Source: SAR116 cluster bacterium AG-426-I14 (GTDB lineage Bacteria > Pseudomonadota > Alphaproteobacteria > Puniceispirillales > Marisalimonadaceae). From it: 64,000 bases of DNA. A program made the position numbers and the translations under genes. The notes under the pieces are model-generated. The model saw only the letters and a list, made by a program, of their open reading frames with translations. It searched no databases and had not been told where the DNA came from. The stretch covers positions 1 to 64,000 of the forward strand of contig QCNS01000001.1 in assembly GCA_003210055.1 (NCBI GenBank). Reading direction: 5' to 3'. Positions 32,519 through 40,665 of the stretch are shown here, piece after piece; position 1 is the first letter of the stretch, and each line of letters begins with the position of its first letter.

Positions 32519-33226
32519 ATGAATATTTCTGGGAAAAAAGCAATTATATTTGGAGGCACTTCAGGAATAGGTCTTTCAACTGTAAAGATGTTATCTGAAA
32601 AAGGCGCATCGAAAATAATAGCCATAAGTAGAAATCCTGAAAAGGTTAGTGAAATACCTGACAATGTCGAGCTGGTTAAGCTTGATGTTTTGGACGAGAA
32701 TGGTCTTAAAACATTTTTTGATAAACAGGGAGAGTTTGATATTTTAGTAAATTCTGCTACAGGAGGAGCAAGAGCACTTGGACCTTTTTTAAATATGGAT
32801 ATGGAAGGTTATAGAAATTCATTTTTTAAACTTTGGGGCTACTCAAATGTAGTTAGATATGGAACAGAAAATCTTAAAAATGATGGATGTATAGTTCTTG
32901 TAAGTGGTTCTCCAGCAAGAAATTGTCGTCCAGGATATATAGCGCTTTCATCTGTGGGTGGAGCTGTGGAAGCATTTGCTAGAGGTATTGCAAAAGAAAT
33001 TAATCCTAAAAGAATCAACGTAGTTTCACCAGGAACAATTGATACCCCTATGAGCACTTTAGAGGGTGAGGAAAGAAAAACTTTTTATCAAAATGCGACG
33101 AAAACAAATTTGATACCAAGAGCTGGAACACCTGAAGAAGTTGCTCAGGGAATAATTTTTGCTATAGAAAATGACTTTATTACAGGTACAACAATTGATG
33201 TTGATGGTGGTTGGCTACTTTCTTAA
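32519..33226 (+). CDS. SDR-family protein without the catalytic lysine
   Basis: 235 residues. NAD(P) motif FGGTSGIGLSTVKML is intact and the serine in VSGSPARNC is in place, but where YxxxK is expected the sequence reads GYIALSSVGG, so the lysine is a serine. The same change is known in a subgroup of SDRs with the pattern followed by GGAVEAFARGIA. It may still bind a cofactor and act by another mechanism, or be a non-catalytic partner. GAGG lies before the ATG. Its stop is 2 bases from that of the intradiol dioxygenase. Confidence 0.8.
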   Translation: MNISGKKAIIFGGTSGIGLSTVKMLSEKGASKIIAISRNPEKVSEIPDNVELVKLDVLDENGLKTFFDKQGEFDILVNSATGGARALGPFLNMDMEGYRNSFFKLWGYSNVVRYGTENLKNDGCIVLVSGSPARNCRPGYIALSSVGGAVEAFARGIAKEINPKRINVVSPGTIDTPMSTLEGEERKTFYQNATKTNLIPRAGTPEEVAQGIIFAIENDFITGTTIDVDGGWLLS

Positions 33227-33228
33227 AA

Positions 33229-34068
33229 TTATTTTTTCTTTTCTAAAATAATATCAAAAGTGAGCTCTTTACATTGAGTATTATCGTCTGGATCTATGGC
33301 ATCATTCAATTTTCTAATTAAACTTTCTTTTACTGCAAACACGGTATCTGAGTCTAAATACGGATCGCCATCAATAAAAACATGTGTAGTGAGATCAACG
33401 TACCCTTCTGCTTTAATCATAAAATGTATATGCGCTGGCCTAAAAGGATGTCTACCCATTAAATTTAATATTTCTCCTACTGGCCCATCTGTAGGTACCG
33501 GATAAAATTGTGGTTTGACTGTTTTAAAAAAGTATTCACCGTTTTTATTCGTATTCATTTTCCCTCTTAGATCGACTACATTATTCTCCTTTTGAACATC
33601 ATAAAGTCCATCTGGTCCAGATTGCCAAACATCAACTATAGCATCAGGTATAACCTTCCCGTTGATATCACTAACTTTCCCTTTAACCAAACATATTTCA
33701 CCTTTTACATGATGAGCTATATTGTCACCAAAACCTATATCTGGTGCAGGAGCATGAAAAGGACCAAGAACAGTTGACTCAGTCTCATTGTTATTTTTTC
33801 TATTATTAATCGTATCAATCAACATCGATATTCCAAGAACATCAGAAAATAAAATAAATTCCTGTCTTCGTTCATCACATTTTTGTCCAGTTCTAGTCAA
33901 AAACTCAATTGCTTTTAGCCATTCTTCAAAAGTAGGTTCAGTTTCTTTAACAACTTCATGCAAATGTTTTACTATGGAACCCATTAAAACTTTGACCCTT
34001 TTGTTTTCTATAGAATCAAAACTTTTTAGCACCCCCTCTGTAGCATTAATTTCATTAAAATCTCTCAT
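33229..34068 (-). CDS. Intradiol ring-cleavage dioxygenase (hydroxyquinol/catechol 1,2-type)
   Basis: 279 residues. N-terminal helical dimerisation region (1-95) followed by the beta-sandwich catalytic domain with STVLGPFHAPAP and VWQSGPDGLYDVQ. The four iron(III) ligands are present: tyrosine in GLYDVQ, tyrosine in PQFYPVPTDGP, and two histidines in RPAHIHFM. It opens an ortho-dihydroxylated ring between the hydroxyls; the length and sequence suit the hydroxyquinol or catechol 1,2-dioxygenase group. Last gene of the minus-strand ring-cleavage operon. Confidence 0.86.
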   Translation of the reverse strand: MRDFNEINATEGVLKSFDSIENKRVKVLMGSIVKHLHEVVKETEPTFEEWLKAIEFLTRTGQKCDERRQEFILFSDVLGISMLIDTINNRKNNNETESTVLGPFHAPAPDIGFGDNIAHHVKGEICLVKGKVSDINGKVIPDAIVDVWQSGPDGLYDVQKENNVVDLRGKMNTNKNGEYFFKTVKPQFYPVPTDGPVGEILNLMGRHPFRPAHIHFMIKAEGYVDLTTHVFIDGDPYLDSDTVFAVKESLIRKLNDAIDPDDNTQCKELTFDIILEKKK

Positions 34069-34083
34069 AAAATTTATTACCTC

Positions 34084-34779
34084 CTAAATAAGATAAGTTT
34101 GAATAAGTGAAAAAATTAAACCAAAAAAACCGCCGAAAACTCCTCCCCAAACTATCAACCAGCCTAAATGTTCTCTAATCATTTTTTCAACTATTGTTTT
34201 AATATCTTCAGGTTTTAATTCTGAGAGTTTACTATCCAATGCTTTTTCAATATTTGACTTAAAATTTTTCACTAACGACTGATTAGATGTTTGATCGAAA
34301 AACTCATTTAATTTTTCACTCACAATTTTTTTTAACTTTTCTACTATAGGTTCTTTAAGAGGCAAAAGAGCATTTCTTCCTCCAAACATCGCTAACATAC
34401 TTCCTAGTTTTGAGGTTTCAATGGAATCTAACAATCCTTCAAAAACTTTATCAAAATCAATTTTTATTAGTAATGAATCAATATCTATATTTTTATTATT
34501 AATTAGAAATTGCTCTATTTTTTCATCAGTAAATAATTCTTCAATTGCTAAATTTTTTATACCAAGTTTAATTTCATTAAACCTATCTAATATAACCCCA
34601 GAACCATATAAAACTGGAACTTTTTCAAAAAGCATATGAATAGCAAGCCAATTCGTGACGCTCCCTGACAAAGCAAACAAACCTATTGATAAAATAATAA
34701 TATTAAATTCATAGGGTAAAATTAAACCTATAAATATAAATAATATGGATACAAAATTTGTAACTACAGATTTATTCAA
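34084..34779 (-). CDS. DUF445 family membrane protein
   Basis: 231 residues, shorter than the usual DUF445 proteins. The diagnostic start SGSVTNWLAIHMLFEKVPVLYGSG is present near residue 40, after an N-terminal double hydrophobic hairpin; a charged middle part (about 75-190) and a last transmembrane helix (GGVFGGFFGLIFSLIQTYLI) follow. Function is unknown. The only plausible start is a TTG at 34779. Located between the FAH-family and intradiol-dioxygenase genes in a compact operon (22 and 15 base gaps), which is unusual company for this family. Confidence 0.75.
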   Translation of the reverse strand: MNKSVVTNFVSILFIFIGLILPYEFNIIILSIGLFALSGSVTNWLAIHMLFEKVPVLYGSGVILDRFNEIKLGIKNLAIEELFTDEKIEQFLINNKNIDIDSLLIKIDFDKVFEGLLDSIETSKLGSMLAMFGGRNALLPLKEPIVEKLKKIVSEKLNEFFDQTSNQSLVKNFKSNIEKALDSKLSELKPEDIKTIVEKMIREHLGWLIVWGGVFGGFFGLIFSLIQTYLI

Positions 34780-34801
34780 TTTTTAATTTAAATTATTAAA
34801 T

Positions 34802-35650
34802 TTAATCCTCAGTTATAAAATTCATTAAAATACCTACTTTACCTATATCAACTTCTACAACATCACCTGGTTTCATATAAATTGGTGGATCTCTTCTATC
34901 ACCAACTCCACCTGGGGTACCAGTAACAATAACATCACCTACTGCTAATGTAGTAAATGAAGAGATATAATTGATGAGTTTTGGAATAGGAAAAATTAAA
35001 TCTGACAAATTTGCTTTTTGCATAACTTTTCCATTTAATCTTGTTTCAATAGGTAACTTTTTATAATCACCTATTTCATCTTCTGTAACCAAATAAGGTC
35101 CAAAGGGACCTGTTGCAGGAAAGTTTTTTCCTGGAGTGAATTGAGAAGTATGTCTTTGCCAATCTCTTATACTGCCATCATTATAACAGGAATATCCAGC
35201 TATGTGTTCCATAGCTTTATCTTCTGGAATGTATCTTCCACCTTTACCAATTGTGATCGCAAGTTCTCCTTCATAATCAAACCTATCTGAGAAATTAGGT
35301 TTTAATAGAGGTTGTAAATGTCCTGTTTGTGAATTTGCAAATCTTGTAAAAATAGTAGGATTTTCAACATCAGGCCTACCTGTTTCCTCCTTGTGTTCTT
35401 GATAATTTAAACCAATACAGAATATTTTTTCAGGGTCAGGTATTACAGGTAAATGCGTTATTTCCGAAATAGATATTTCAGGTCGCTTTTCTGCAACAAA
35501 TTCTTCAGCTTTTTCGATTAAATCTAATTTAAGAAAATCCTTAATTGAACTTACATCATTATGAATTCTGCCTGTTAAGTCTATTATTCCGTTTTCCTTA
35601 ACAACTCCAAAACCTACTTTACCCATCCTTGCAAATGTTATTAATTTCAC
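34802..35650 (-). CDS. Fumarylacetoacetate hydrolase family protein
   Basis: 282 residues. FAH-family catalytic domain: IFCIGLNYQEHKEETG, the metal acids in DYEGELAITIGKGG and YSCYNDGSIRDWQ, and VGDVIVTGTPGGVG near the C-terminus. The family includes fumarylacetoacetase-like hydrolases, 2-keto-pentenoate hydratases and acylpyruvases, which act on the products of ring opening. Begins with GTG and has a good AAGGAG ahead. Directly next to two dioxygenases and a hydroxylase, it is a good candidate for the step after ring cleavage. Confidence 0.86.
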   Translation of the reverse strand: MKLITFARMGKVGFGVVKENGIIDLTGRIHNDVSSIKDFLKLDLIEKAEEFVAEKRPEISISEITHLPVIPDPEKIFCIGLNYQEHKEETGRPDVENPTIFTRFANSQTGHLQPLLKPNFSDRFDYEGELAITIGKGGRYIPEDKAMEHIAGYSCYNDGSIRDWQRHTSQFTPGKNFPATGPFGPYLVTEDEIGDYKKLPIETRLNGKVMQKANLSDLIFPIPKLINYISSFTTLAVGDVIVTGTPGGVGDRRDPPIYMKPGDVVEVDIGKVGILMNFITED

Positions 35651-35660
35651 TTTTTTCTCC

Positions 35661-36503
35661 TTAAGATCTTAAAATTCCTTTTCCCCACAAATTAAGTGTT
35701 TTTTCAGCTTGTGGCCACTTTTTAATTCCTCTATCGTGAACAGTCTCAAGTTCAGCCGAAAGTTCAATCCAATTATTATCTACATCTCTAATAAATACAA
35801 AAAGATTGTTTCCAGGTCCATGTCTTCCTGGACCCCAACTTAACTTAATATCATATTTTGAAAAATGATCACACCAATCTCTAATAAAATTCCATTCACC
35901 TACCTCATATGAATGATGATCTATGCCAACTTTATTTGCTTTAAAACAAGCTAAAGTATGATGTTCATGATTTGAAGTAACAAAGCTAGTAGCTAAAGTT
36001 CCATTATCATGAATCACAATATCTGTGATTTTAAAGCCTAATTTCTCAGAATAAAATTTTTGGAATCTTTCTACATTTGATGAGGAAAAAGTCAGGTGTT
36101 GAAGTGGTCCATTTAATATTCCATTAAATTTTTGGCTTTCATTCAAACCAACTCCAAAACTAATTATATTCCCATCTGGATCAGAAACAGAAAATGCTTT
36201 TTCTTTAAAATATGGATTTATAAAATCTAATATTTTTACTTTGTTAGATTTTACATATGATTTAAACAACTTTAAATCATTTTCACTTCTACATGAAAAA
36301 CCTGCAAACGAAAGTTTATTATTGATACCATCTTTGATTATTAATTTTCTTAAAGGTCCTATACAAACCATATCTCCGTCCTTATTAAGGAAATAATCCA
36401 TCCCCATAATTTTTTTGTAAAAATTTGCAAGTCTCTTTTTTTTTGTGGTTTCGAGAGCTATGTGATCTAACTTAAAACCCGCTTGTAAAGCACTAATTTT
36501 CAA
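35661..36503 (-). CDS. VOC-superfamily extradiol-type dioxygenase (second)
   Basis: 280 residues built from two VOC modules (about 10-120 and 130-270). The iron ligands of extradiol enzymes can be traced: histidine in PLQHLTFS, histidine in KVGIDHHSYEV and glutamate in NNWIELSAELE, so the 2-His-1-carboxylate site is probably complete. The N-terminal half is degenerate, as usual. It starts with TTG, directly after the hydroxylase gene (2 bases). Likely a meta-cleavage enzyme for a catecholic intermediate, or a hydrolase of the same fold. Confidence 0.8.
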   Translation of the reverse strand: MKISALQAGFKLDHIALETTKKKRLANFYKKIMGMDYFLNKDGDMVCIGPLRKLIIKDGINNKLSFAGFSCRSENDLKLFKSYVKSNKVKILDFINPYFKEKAFSVSDPDGNIISFGVGLNESQKFNGILNGPLQHLTFSSSNVERFQKFYSEKLGFKITDIVIHDNGTLATSFVTSNHEHHTLACFKANKVGIDHHSYEVGEWNFIRDWCDHFSKYDIKLSWGPGRHGPGNNLFVFIRDVDNNWIELSAELETVHDRGIKKWPQAEKTLNLWGKGILRS

Positions 36504-36505
36504 GT

Positions 36506-37972
36506 TTAATACCTTTTATTATAATCATACACTTCCAACATTGTTTTATCTACAAAATCATCCAAGTTATTATCATTTGTAGAACTCAAAATATATCTGT
36601 CAGGTCTAACTATTAAAGCTTCAGAATTAAATTTTTTTAGAGCACATGACAAAGTTTCAAATTGTTGAACTGAAATATTTTTTATCAATTTATTTTTATA
36701 ATTATTTTTTGAAAAAAGAATTAAATTCTTATCAAAATACCCATCAACCCTTTTATTATTAAGCCTCATATTAGGGAAAACCTTTCCTCTATTTGTATCA
36801 TTTTTTTTTCCAAGACCAGGCCCTAAACTTGGTTTAATTGAAGTCATAGTTCTTTTACCATCATTACTATTTTTCACAGTTTTGGAAACATTTGTATCTC
36901 CAATTTCATTTAATAACTTTCCCATGTTCATTGTGGTATTAATATACTCTTTTACATTATTGTATCTTTCGCTTTGATAGCTTTTTAAAAGATTATTATG
37001 AAAATTTTGACAACAAATAGCAATTTTCCAAGCTAGATTTGAAACGTCTCTTATTCCAGCACACATTCCTTGTCCCATAAATGGTGGCGATAAATGTGCC
37101 GCATCTCCAGCCAAAAAAATTCTTCCTTTACTCCATTTTTTAGCAATTAATGATTGAAAAGTGTAAACAGTCTTTCTTTCAATTTGAACATCATCTTTTG
37201 CAACCCATCTACTTAGAAATTTCCATAGGTTTTTTTCTTTCAAAAAATCCTTTTCATCACCCTCGCTCTTAAGAGCTATCTCCCATCTTCTTCTTCTTCC
37301 AACATTCCTGCAATAAGTAGCTGGTCTTTCAGAGCTGCAATATTGAATAGTCCTGTCTGGGAGTAAAACGTTCTTATTATTTAATAATACATCTATAACA
37401 GCCCATTTTTGCTGAAAACCTAAATCTTCAAGGTCAGAATTAATAGCTTTTCTAACAAAAGAGTTTGCACCATCACATCCAACAACAAATTTGCTTTTTA
37501 AAAGAGAAACTTTATTGGTTTTAAGATTTTTGTATTTTACCTCTACAAAATTACTTTTATTTTTTACGCTAAATACATCACTATTTTGAGAAATTGATAC
37601 TTTTTTAAATTTAGATAAATTTTTTCTCAAGCTTCTTTCTAAATCCGGTTGATGAAATCTATAACTTGGATACCATCCATTTTCTGTAATGATTTTTGGT
37701 CTTGGCCAATCTAATAAAAGATTGTTTTTTTCATCTATAAATCTTGTTCCTTTATTGATTATGGTTTTTTTTAAAAAGTTTCTACTAATATCAATAGTTT
37801 CAAAAACTCTCATAATTTCATCATCAAAATGAACAGCTCTTGGAAGATTATATAATTTGTTTTCTTTTTCTAAAATTATTACAGAAAGATCGTGTTTGGC
37901 TGTCAAGTTAGCTAAAACACCACCTGTGGGACCTAATCCAACTATAATTAAATCACAATCTAAAACAGACAT
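36506..37972 (-). CDS. FAD-dependent aromatic monooxygenase (MhpA/PheA-like)
   Basis: 488 residues. FAD motif LIIVGLGPTGGVLANLTA, the middle DG-type segment VVGCDGANSFVRKAI, and the second FAD motif RIFLAGDAAHLSPPFMGQGMCAGIRD near residue 285 are intact. The C-terminal region is about 60 residues shorter than in E. coli MhpA (554). Such enzymes add a hydroxyl to a phenolic ring to make a catechol, using NAD(P)H and oxygen. It lies between two extradiol-type dioxygenase genes, adding zero and two bases, so it very probably supplies their substrate. Confidence 0.85.
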   Translation of the reverse strand: MSVLDCDLIIVGLGPTGGVLANLTAKHDLSVIILEKENKLYNLPRAVHFDDEIMRVFETIDISRNFLKKTIINKGTRFIDEKNNLLLDWPRPKIITENGWYPSYRFHQPDLERSLRKNLSKFKKVSISQNSDVFSVKNKSNFVEVKYKNLKTNKVSLLKSKFVVGCDGANSFVRKAINSDLEDLGFQQKWAVIDVLLNNKNVLLPDRTIQYCSSERPATYCRNVGRRRRWEIALKSEGDEKDFLKEKNLWKFLSRWVAKDDVQIERKTVYTFQSLIAKKWSKGRIFLAGDAAHLSPPFMGQGMCAGIRDVSNLAWKIAICCQNFHNNLLKSYQSERYNNVKEYINTTMNMGKLLNEIGDTNVSKTVKNSNDGKRTMTSIKPSLGPGLGKKNDTNRGKVFPNMRLNNKRVDGYFDKNLILFSKNNYKNKLIKNISVQQFETLSCALKKFNSEALIVRPDRYILSSTNDNNLDDFVDKTMLEVYDYNKRY

Positions 37973-38941
37973 TTACTTTTTCATGTTAGAGTATAGCCAA
38001 GGACAATCTATAAAAGCTGGTGATTGTTTTCCAGAGGCTGCTACTTCTAAACGTTTTTTTCTAAATTTGAGTCTTTGATCTTTCGGCATATGTAATCTTT
38101 CATGTCCCCAAAAACTGGGCCCTTCTGTCATTTCAGAAGGTTTCCATGTTTTTGGATTTATTATTCTACCTCCCCAACCATTTTCGATAAAAAAACCAGA
38201 GGGAGTGATTGAGTAAAAAGATGTCATATAATCATTAGTATGCCTTCCCAATGTATATGCTATTGCATTTTCTTCAAATTGTATGAGATCATAACCCTGT
38301 CCAACATCATCCAAACTATTATATTCAACCATGAAATGATGAAAGCCTTTTCTTCCTGTTTCTATAAGAGCAAAACTATGATGTCTCTCATTTACGTGGA
38401 AAAAATAGACGTTTATTGGATCAAAACTATAATCACTCACATTAAATTCCAATAAGTCTCTATAAAAAGGAACTAAATCAGATATTTTTTCGGTATGTAA
38501 AACTGCGTGACCCAACCCACATATACCTGTTTTAAATCCTGAAATGGGTCTTCCAGGAATGAAAGGTTTGTCATCTTTAAATGGATTAAATAATAATTCT
38601 ACTCTGTTATCAGATGGGTCAAAAAAATAAATTATTTCTTCAGCAAAACGTTTATCTGATAATGATTTATTACCGACAAAAACTTTTATATTTGCTCTAT
38701 CTAATTTATTTGCAAAATATTTTAAATCATCTTTTTTTTCTACTTCCCAACCTAGATAAGACAAACAATCACCTTCATCTCCAGTAATACAAAACCTTTG
38801 TTTTTGATCATCCATCCTAAAAAACAAAGATTTACCTGTACTATCTACTTTTTGCATACCAAGTTTTTTCGTAGCATAGGAAGACCAATCCTCAATTTTA
38901 TTTGAGTTTACCCCTAAATATGAAAGTGCAATTATACCCAC
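37973..38941 (-). CDS. Extradiol dioxygenase, BphC/2,3-dihydroxybiphenyl-dioxygenase type
   Basis: 322 residues with two VOC modules. N-terminal IIALSYLGVNSNKIEDWSSYA and the catalytic module with metal histidine in CGLGHAVLHT, second histidine in KGFHHFMVEY and glutamate in SGFFIENGWGG: a full iron site. The TLGRHTNDYMTSFYS segment, with histidine and tyrosine near the active site, is typical. It cleaves a catecholic ring next to a hydroxyl (meta-cleavage). Start is GTG. First gene of the six-gene operon, divergent from TRAP dctP. Confidence 0.85.
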   Translation of the reverse strand: MGIIALSYLGVNSNKIEDWSSYATKKLGMQKVDSTGKSLFFRMDDQKQRFCITGDEGDCLSYLGWEVEKKDDLKYFANKLDRANIKVFVGNKSLSDKRFAEEIIYFFDPSDNRVELLFNPFKDDKPFIPGRPISGFKTGICGLGHAVLHTEKISDLVPFYRDLLEFNVSDYSFDPINVYFFHVNERHHSFALIETGRKGFHHFMVEYNSLDDVGQGYDLIQFEENAIAYTLGRHTNDYMTSFYSITPSGFFIENGWGGRIINPKTWKPSEMTEGPSFWGHERLHMPKDQRLKFRKKRLEVAASGKQSPAFIDCPWLYSNMKK

Positions 38942-39017
38942 AATAATCTCATAGTAAAATCTTGAACAAATCTTAACAACGTCTTACTTCCAAATCAATT
39001 TATAATACTCTGATGTC

Positions 39018-39046
39018 AATTAAAATTAGAATAATAATTAAAATTA
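39018..39046. repeat. Pair of 11-base direct repeats in the divergent promoter region
   Basis: AATTAAAATTA occurs at 39018-39028 and again at 39036-39046, spaced 18 bases, in the 148-base region between the ring-cleavage operon and TRAP dctP. A TATAAT is at 39001-39006 on the plus strand but lacks a good -35 at the proper distance. The repeats could bind a regulator shared by both units; the low complexity of the sequence calls for caution. Confidence 0.3.
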
Positions 39047-39089
39047 TGATATTTAATTTTCCTATATTATTAATTTAGAGGAGAAAAAA

Positions 39090-40124
39090 ATGAATAAGCT
39101 AATTAGCCTTTTTACTATTTCTATTTTAGCATGTTTTTTTTCTTTTTCTGCCAATGCTGGAAAAGTAACACTTAAATTTCATACATTTGTTCCTGCCCCA
39201 GCAAATTCAAATAAACTATTTGTGTTACCATGGTCTGAAAAAGTTAAAAAAGAGTCTAATGGAGAAATTGTGACAGAAATGTACTACTCAATGCAACTCG
39301 GAGGAAAACCACCTCAGCTTGTTGATCAAGTTAGAGAAGGTGTTGTAGATATAGTTTGGACCGTTGCTGGATATACTCCAGGAAGATTTCCAAGATTGGA
39401 GGCATTTGAGTTACCTTTTCTACCAACAAAGTCAATTATAACATCTCAAGCAGCACAAGAATATGTTGAAACAATTGCAGCAGATGATTTGAAAGACTAC
39501 AAAATTTTAACTGTCCATGTGCACTCTCCAGGAATGATCCATACAAAAAATAAATTGATTAAGTCTATGGATGATTTTAAGGGACTTAAAATGAGAGGTC
39601 CAACAAGAGTTATCACTGGTATGTTAAAAAGCTTAGGAGCTACTCCTGTTGGTATGCCAGTTCCAAAAGTTGCACCATCATTATCAAAAGGTGTTATTGA
39701 CGGAATGGTGGTACCTTGGGAAATAATGCCTTCTTTCAAGTTACAAGAGTTGACTAAAGCTCATACCAATATAACAGGTAATAGAGGTATTTATACAACT
39801 CCATTTTTGTTTATAATGAATAAAGCAAAGTATGAAAGTTTATCTCCATCCCAAAAGAAAGTAATAGACAATAACTCAGGTTTATCTTTAGCTAAGCATG
39901 CAGGAAAATTGTGGGATAGTTTTGAAATACCTGCAAAAGAACTAGCTGTAAAAGCAGGTGGAAAATTTCACACTTTACAAGGCGCTCCTCTAGCCAAAAT
40001 GAAGGCTGTAGGAGAACAAGTAACTAAAGATTGGATTAGTAAAACAAATAAAAAAGGTCTAGATGGTCAAAAGCTACTAGATACTGCTAAAAGTTTGATC
40101 TCAAAATATGAGAAACAACTTTAA
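39090..40124 (+). CDS. dctP: TRAP transporter solute-binding protein, DctP type (second system)
   Basis: 344 residues with a signal peptide cleaved near SANAGK. The DctP core segment FKGLKMRGPTRVITGMLKSLGATPVGMPVPKV (arginine for carboxylate binding) is at about residue 165, and a gap-free TRAP fold continues to the C-terminus. GAGGAG precedes the ATG. It is followed immediately by dctQ (ATG right after the stop). Divergent from the ring-cleavage operon, which suggests that its ligand is an aromatic acid; inference only. Confidence 0.88.
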   Translation: MNKLISLFTISILACFFSFSANAGKVTLKFHTFVPAPANSNKLFVLPWSEKVKKESNGEIVTEMYYSMQLGGKPPQLVDQVREGVVDIVWTVAGYTPGRFPRLEAFELPFLPTKSIITSQAAQEYVETIAADDLKDYKILTVHVHSPGMIHTKNKLIKSMDDFKGLKMRGPTRVITGMLKSLGATPVGMPVPKVAPSLSKGVIDGMVVPWEIMPSFKLQELTKAHTNITGNRGIYTTPFLFIMNKAKYESLSPSQKKVIDNNSGLSLAKHAGKLWDSFEIPAKELAVKAGGKFHTLQGAPLAKMKAVGEQVTKDWISKTNKKGLDGQKLLDTAKSLISKYEKQL

Positions 40125-40661
40125 ATGAAATTTTTTGAGGATCTTATAGTCCTTCAAAATGAGCGACCAAATGATCAATTTGGTCGCATTCTTTTTAATT
40201 TAGCTAACATATTAGCATTTATTGGAGGAATCATCTTAGTTGTTGTTATCTTCATTAATGTAGCTTCAATAATAAGTCGTATTATATTTTCAAACCCTCT
40301 TGTAGGCGATTTTGAATTAGTAAAAATTGGAAGTGCTGTTGCAATAGCATCTTTTTTTCCACTTTGTCATCTAAGAAAAGGTAATGTGATAGTAGATTTT
40401 ATTACAGCGAATTTAAATGCAAAAAAAATATTTTTTCTTGATGCACTAAGTTCTCTTGTTTATACAATTATAGCTTGTTTTTTTACATGGAGAATGATCT
40501 ATGGAGCACAAGACATGTTTAACTATAGCGAAGAAACTATGTTACTCCAATTTCCAGTCTGGATACCATTTGTGCCAGTAATATTTTCCTTTGGACTTCT
40601 CTCTTTATGCTGTTTATACACTTTTTTGAAAGAATATAAATTATTCATTGGTGAAGACTAA
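40125..40661 (+). CDS. dctQ: TRAP transporter small permease subunit, DctQ
   Basis: 178 residues, four membrane helices, with NVASIISRIIFSNPLVGDFELVKIGSAVAI as the DctQ signature. It helps DctM form the translocation channel. The ATG follows the dctP stop directly, so translation is probably coupled. Codons 13-21 form the perfect stem of a strong hairpin followed by a T-run (40163-40195), which looks like a partial terminator inside the coding sequence; the protein reads normally through it (NERPNDQFGRILFNL). Confidence 0.86.
   Translation: MKFFEDLIVLQNERPNDQFGRILFNLANILAFIGGIILVVVIFINVASIISRIIFSNPLVGDFELVKIGSAVAIASFFPLCHLRKGNVIVDFITANLNAKKIFFLDALSSLVYTIIACFFTWRMIYGAQDMFNYSEETMLLQFPVWIPFVPVIFSFGLLSLCCLYTFLKEYKLFIGED
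40163..40195 (+). terminator. Hairpin plus T-run inside the start of dctQ (attenuator-like)
   Basis: GCGACCAAAT (40163-40172) pairs perfectly with ATTTGGTCGC (40178-40187), loop GATCA, then ATTCTTTTT. This has all parts of an intrinsic terminator, with the stem 39 bases after the dctP stop. It would let most transcripts end after dctP and a fraction continue into dctQM. Translation of dctQ through the stem could modulate the effect. Confidence 0.65.
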
Positions 40662-40665
40662 AGTC

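Noticed and set aside
39001-39006. TATAAT as the dctP promoter
   Set aside because: Good -10 box but no -35 within 15-19 bases; TTAACA is 21 bases away, so a promoter call would be a guess.
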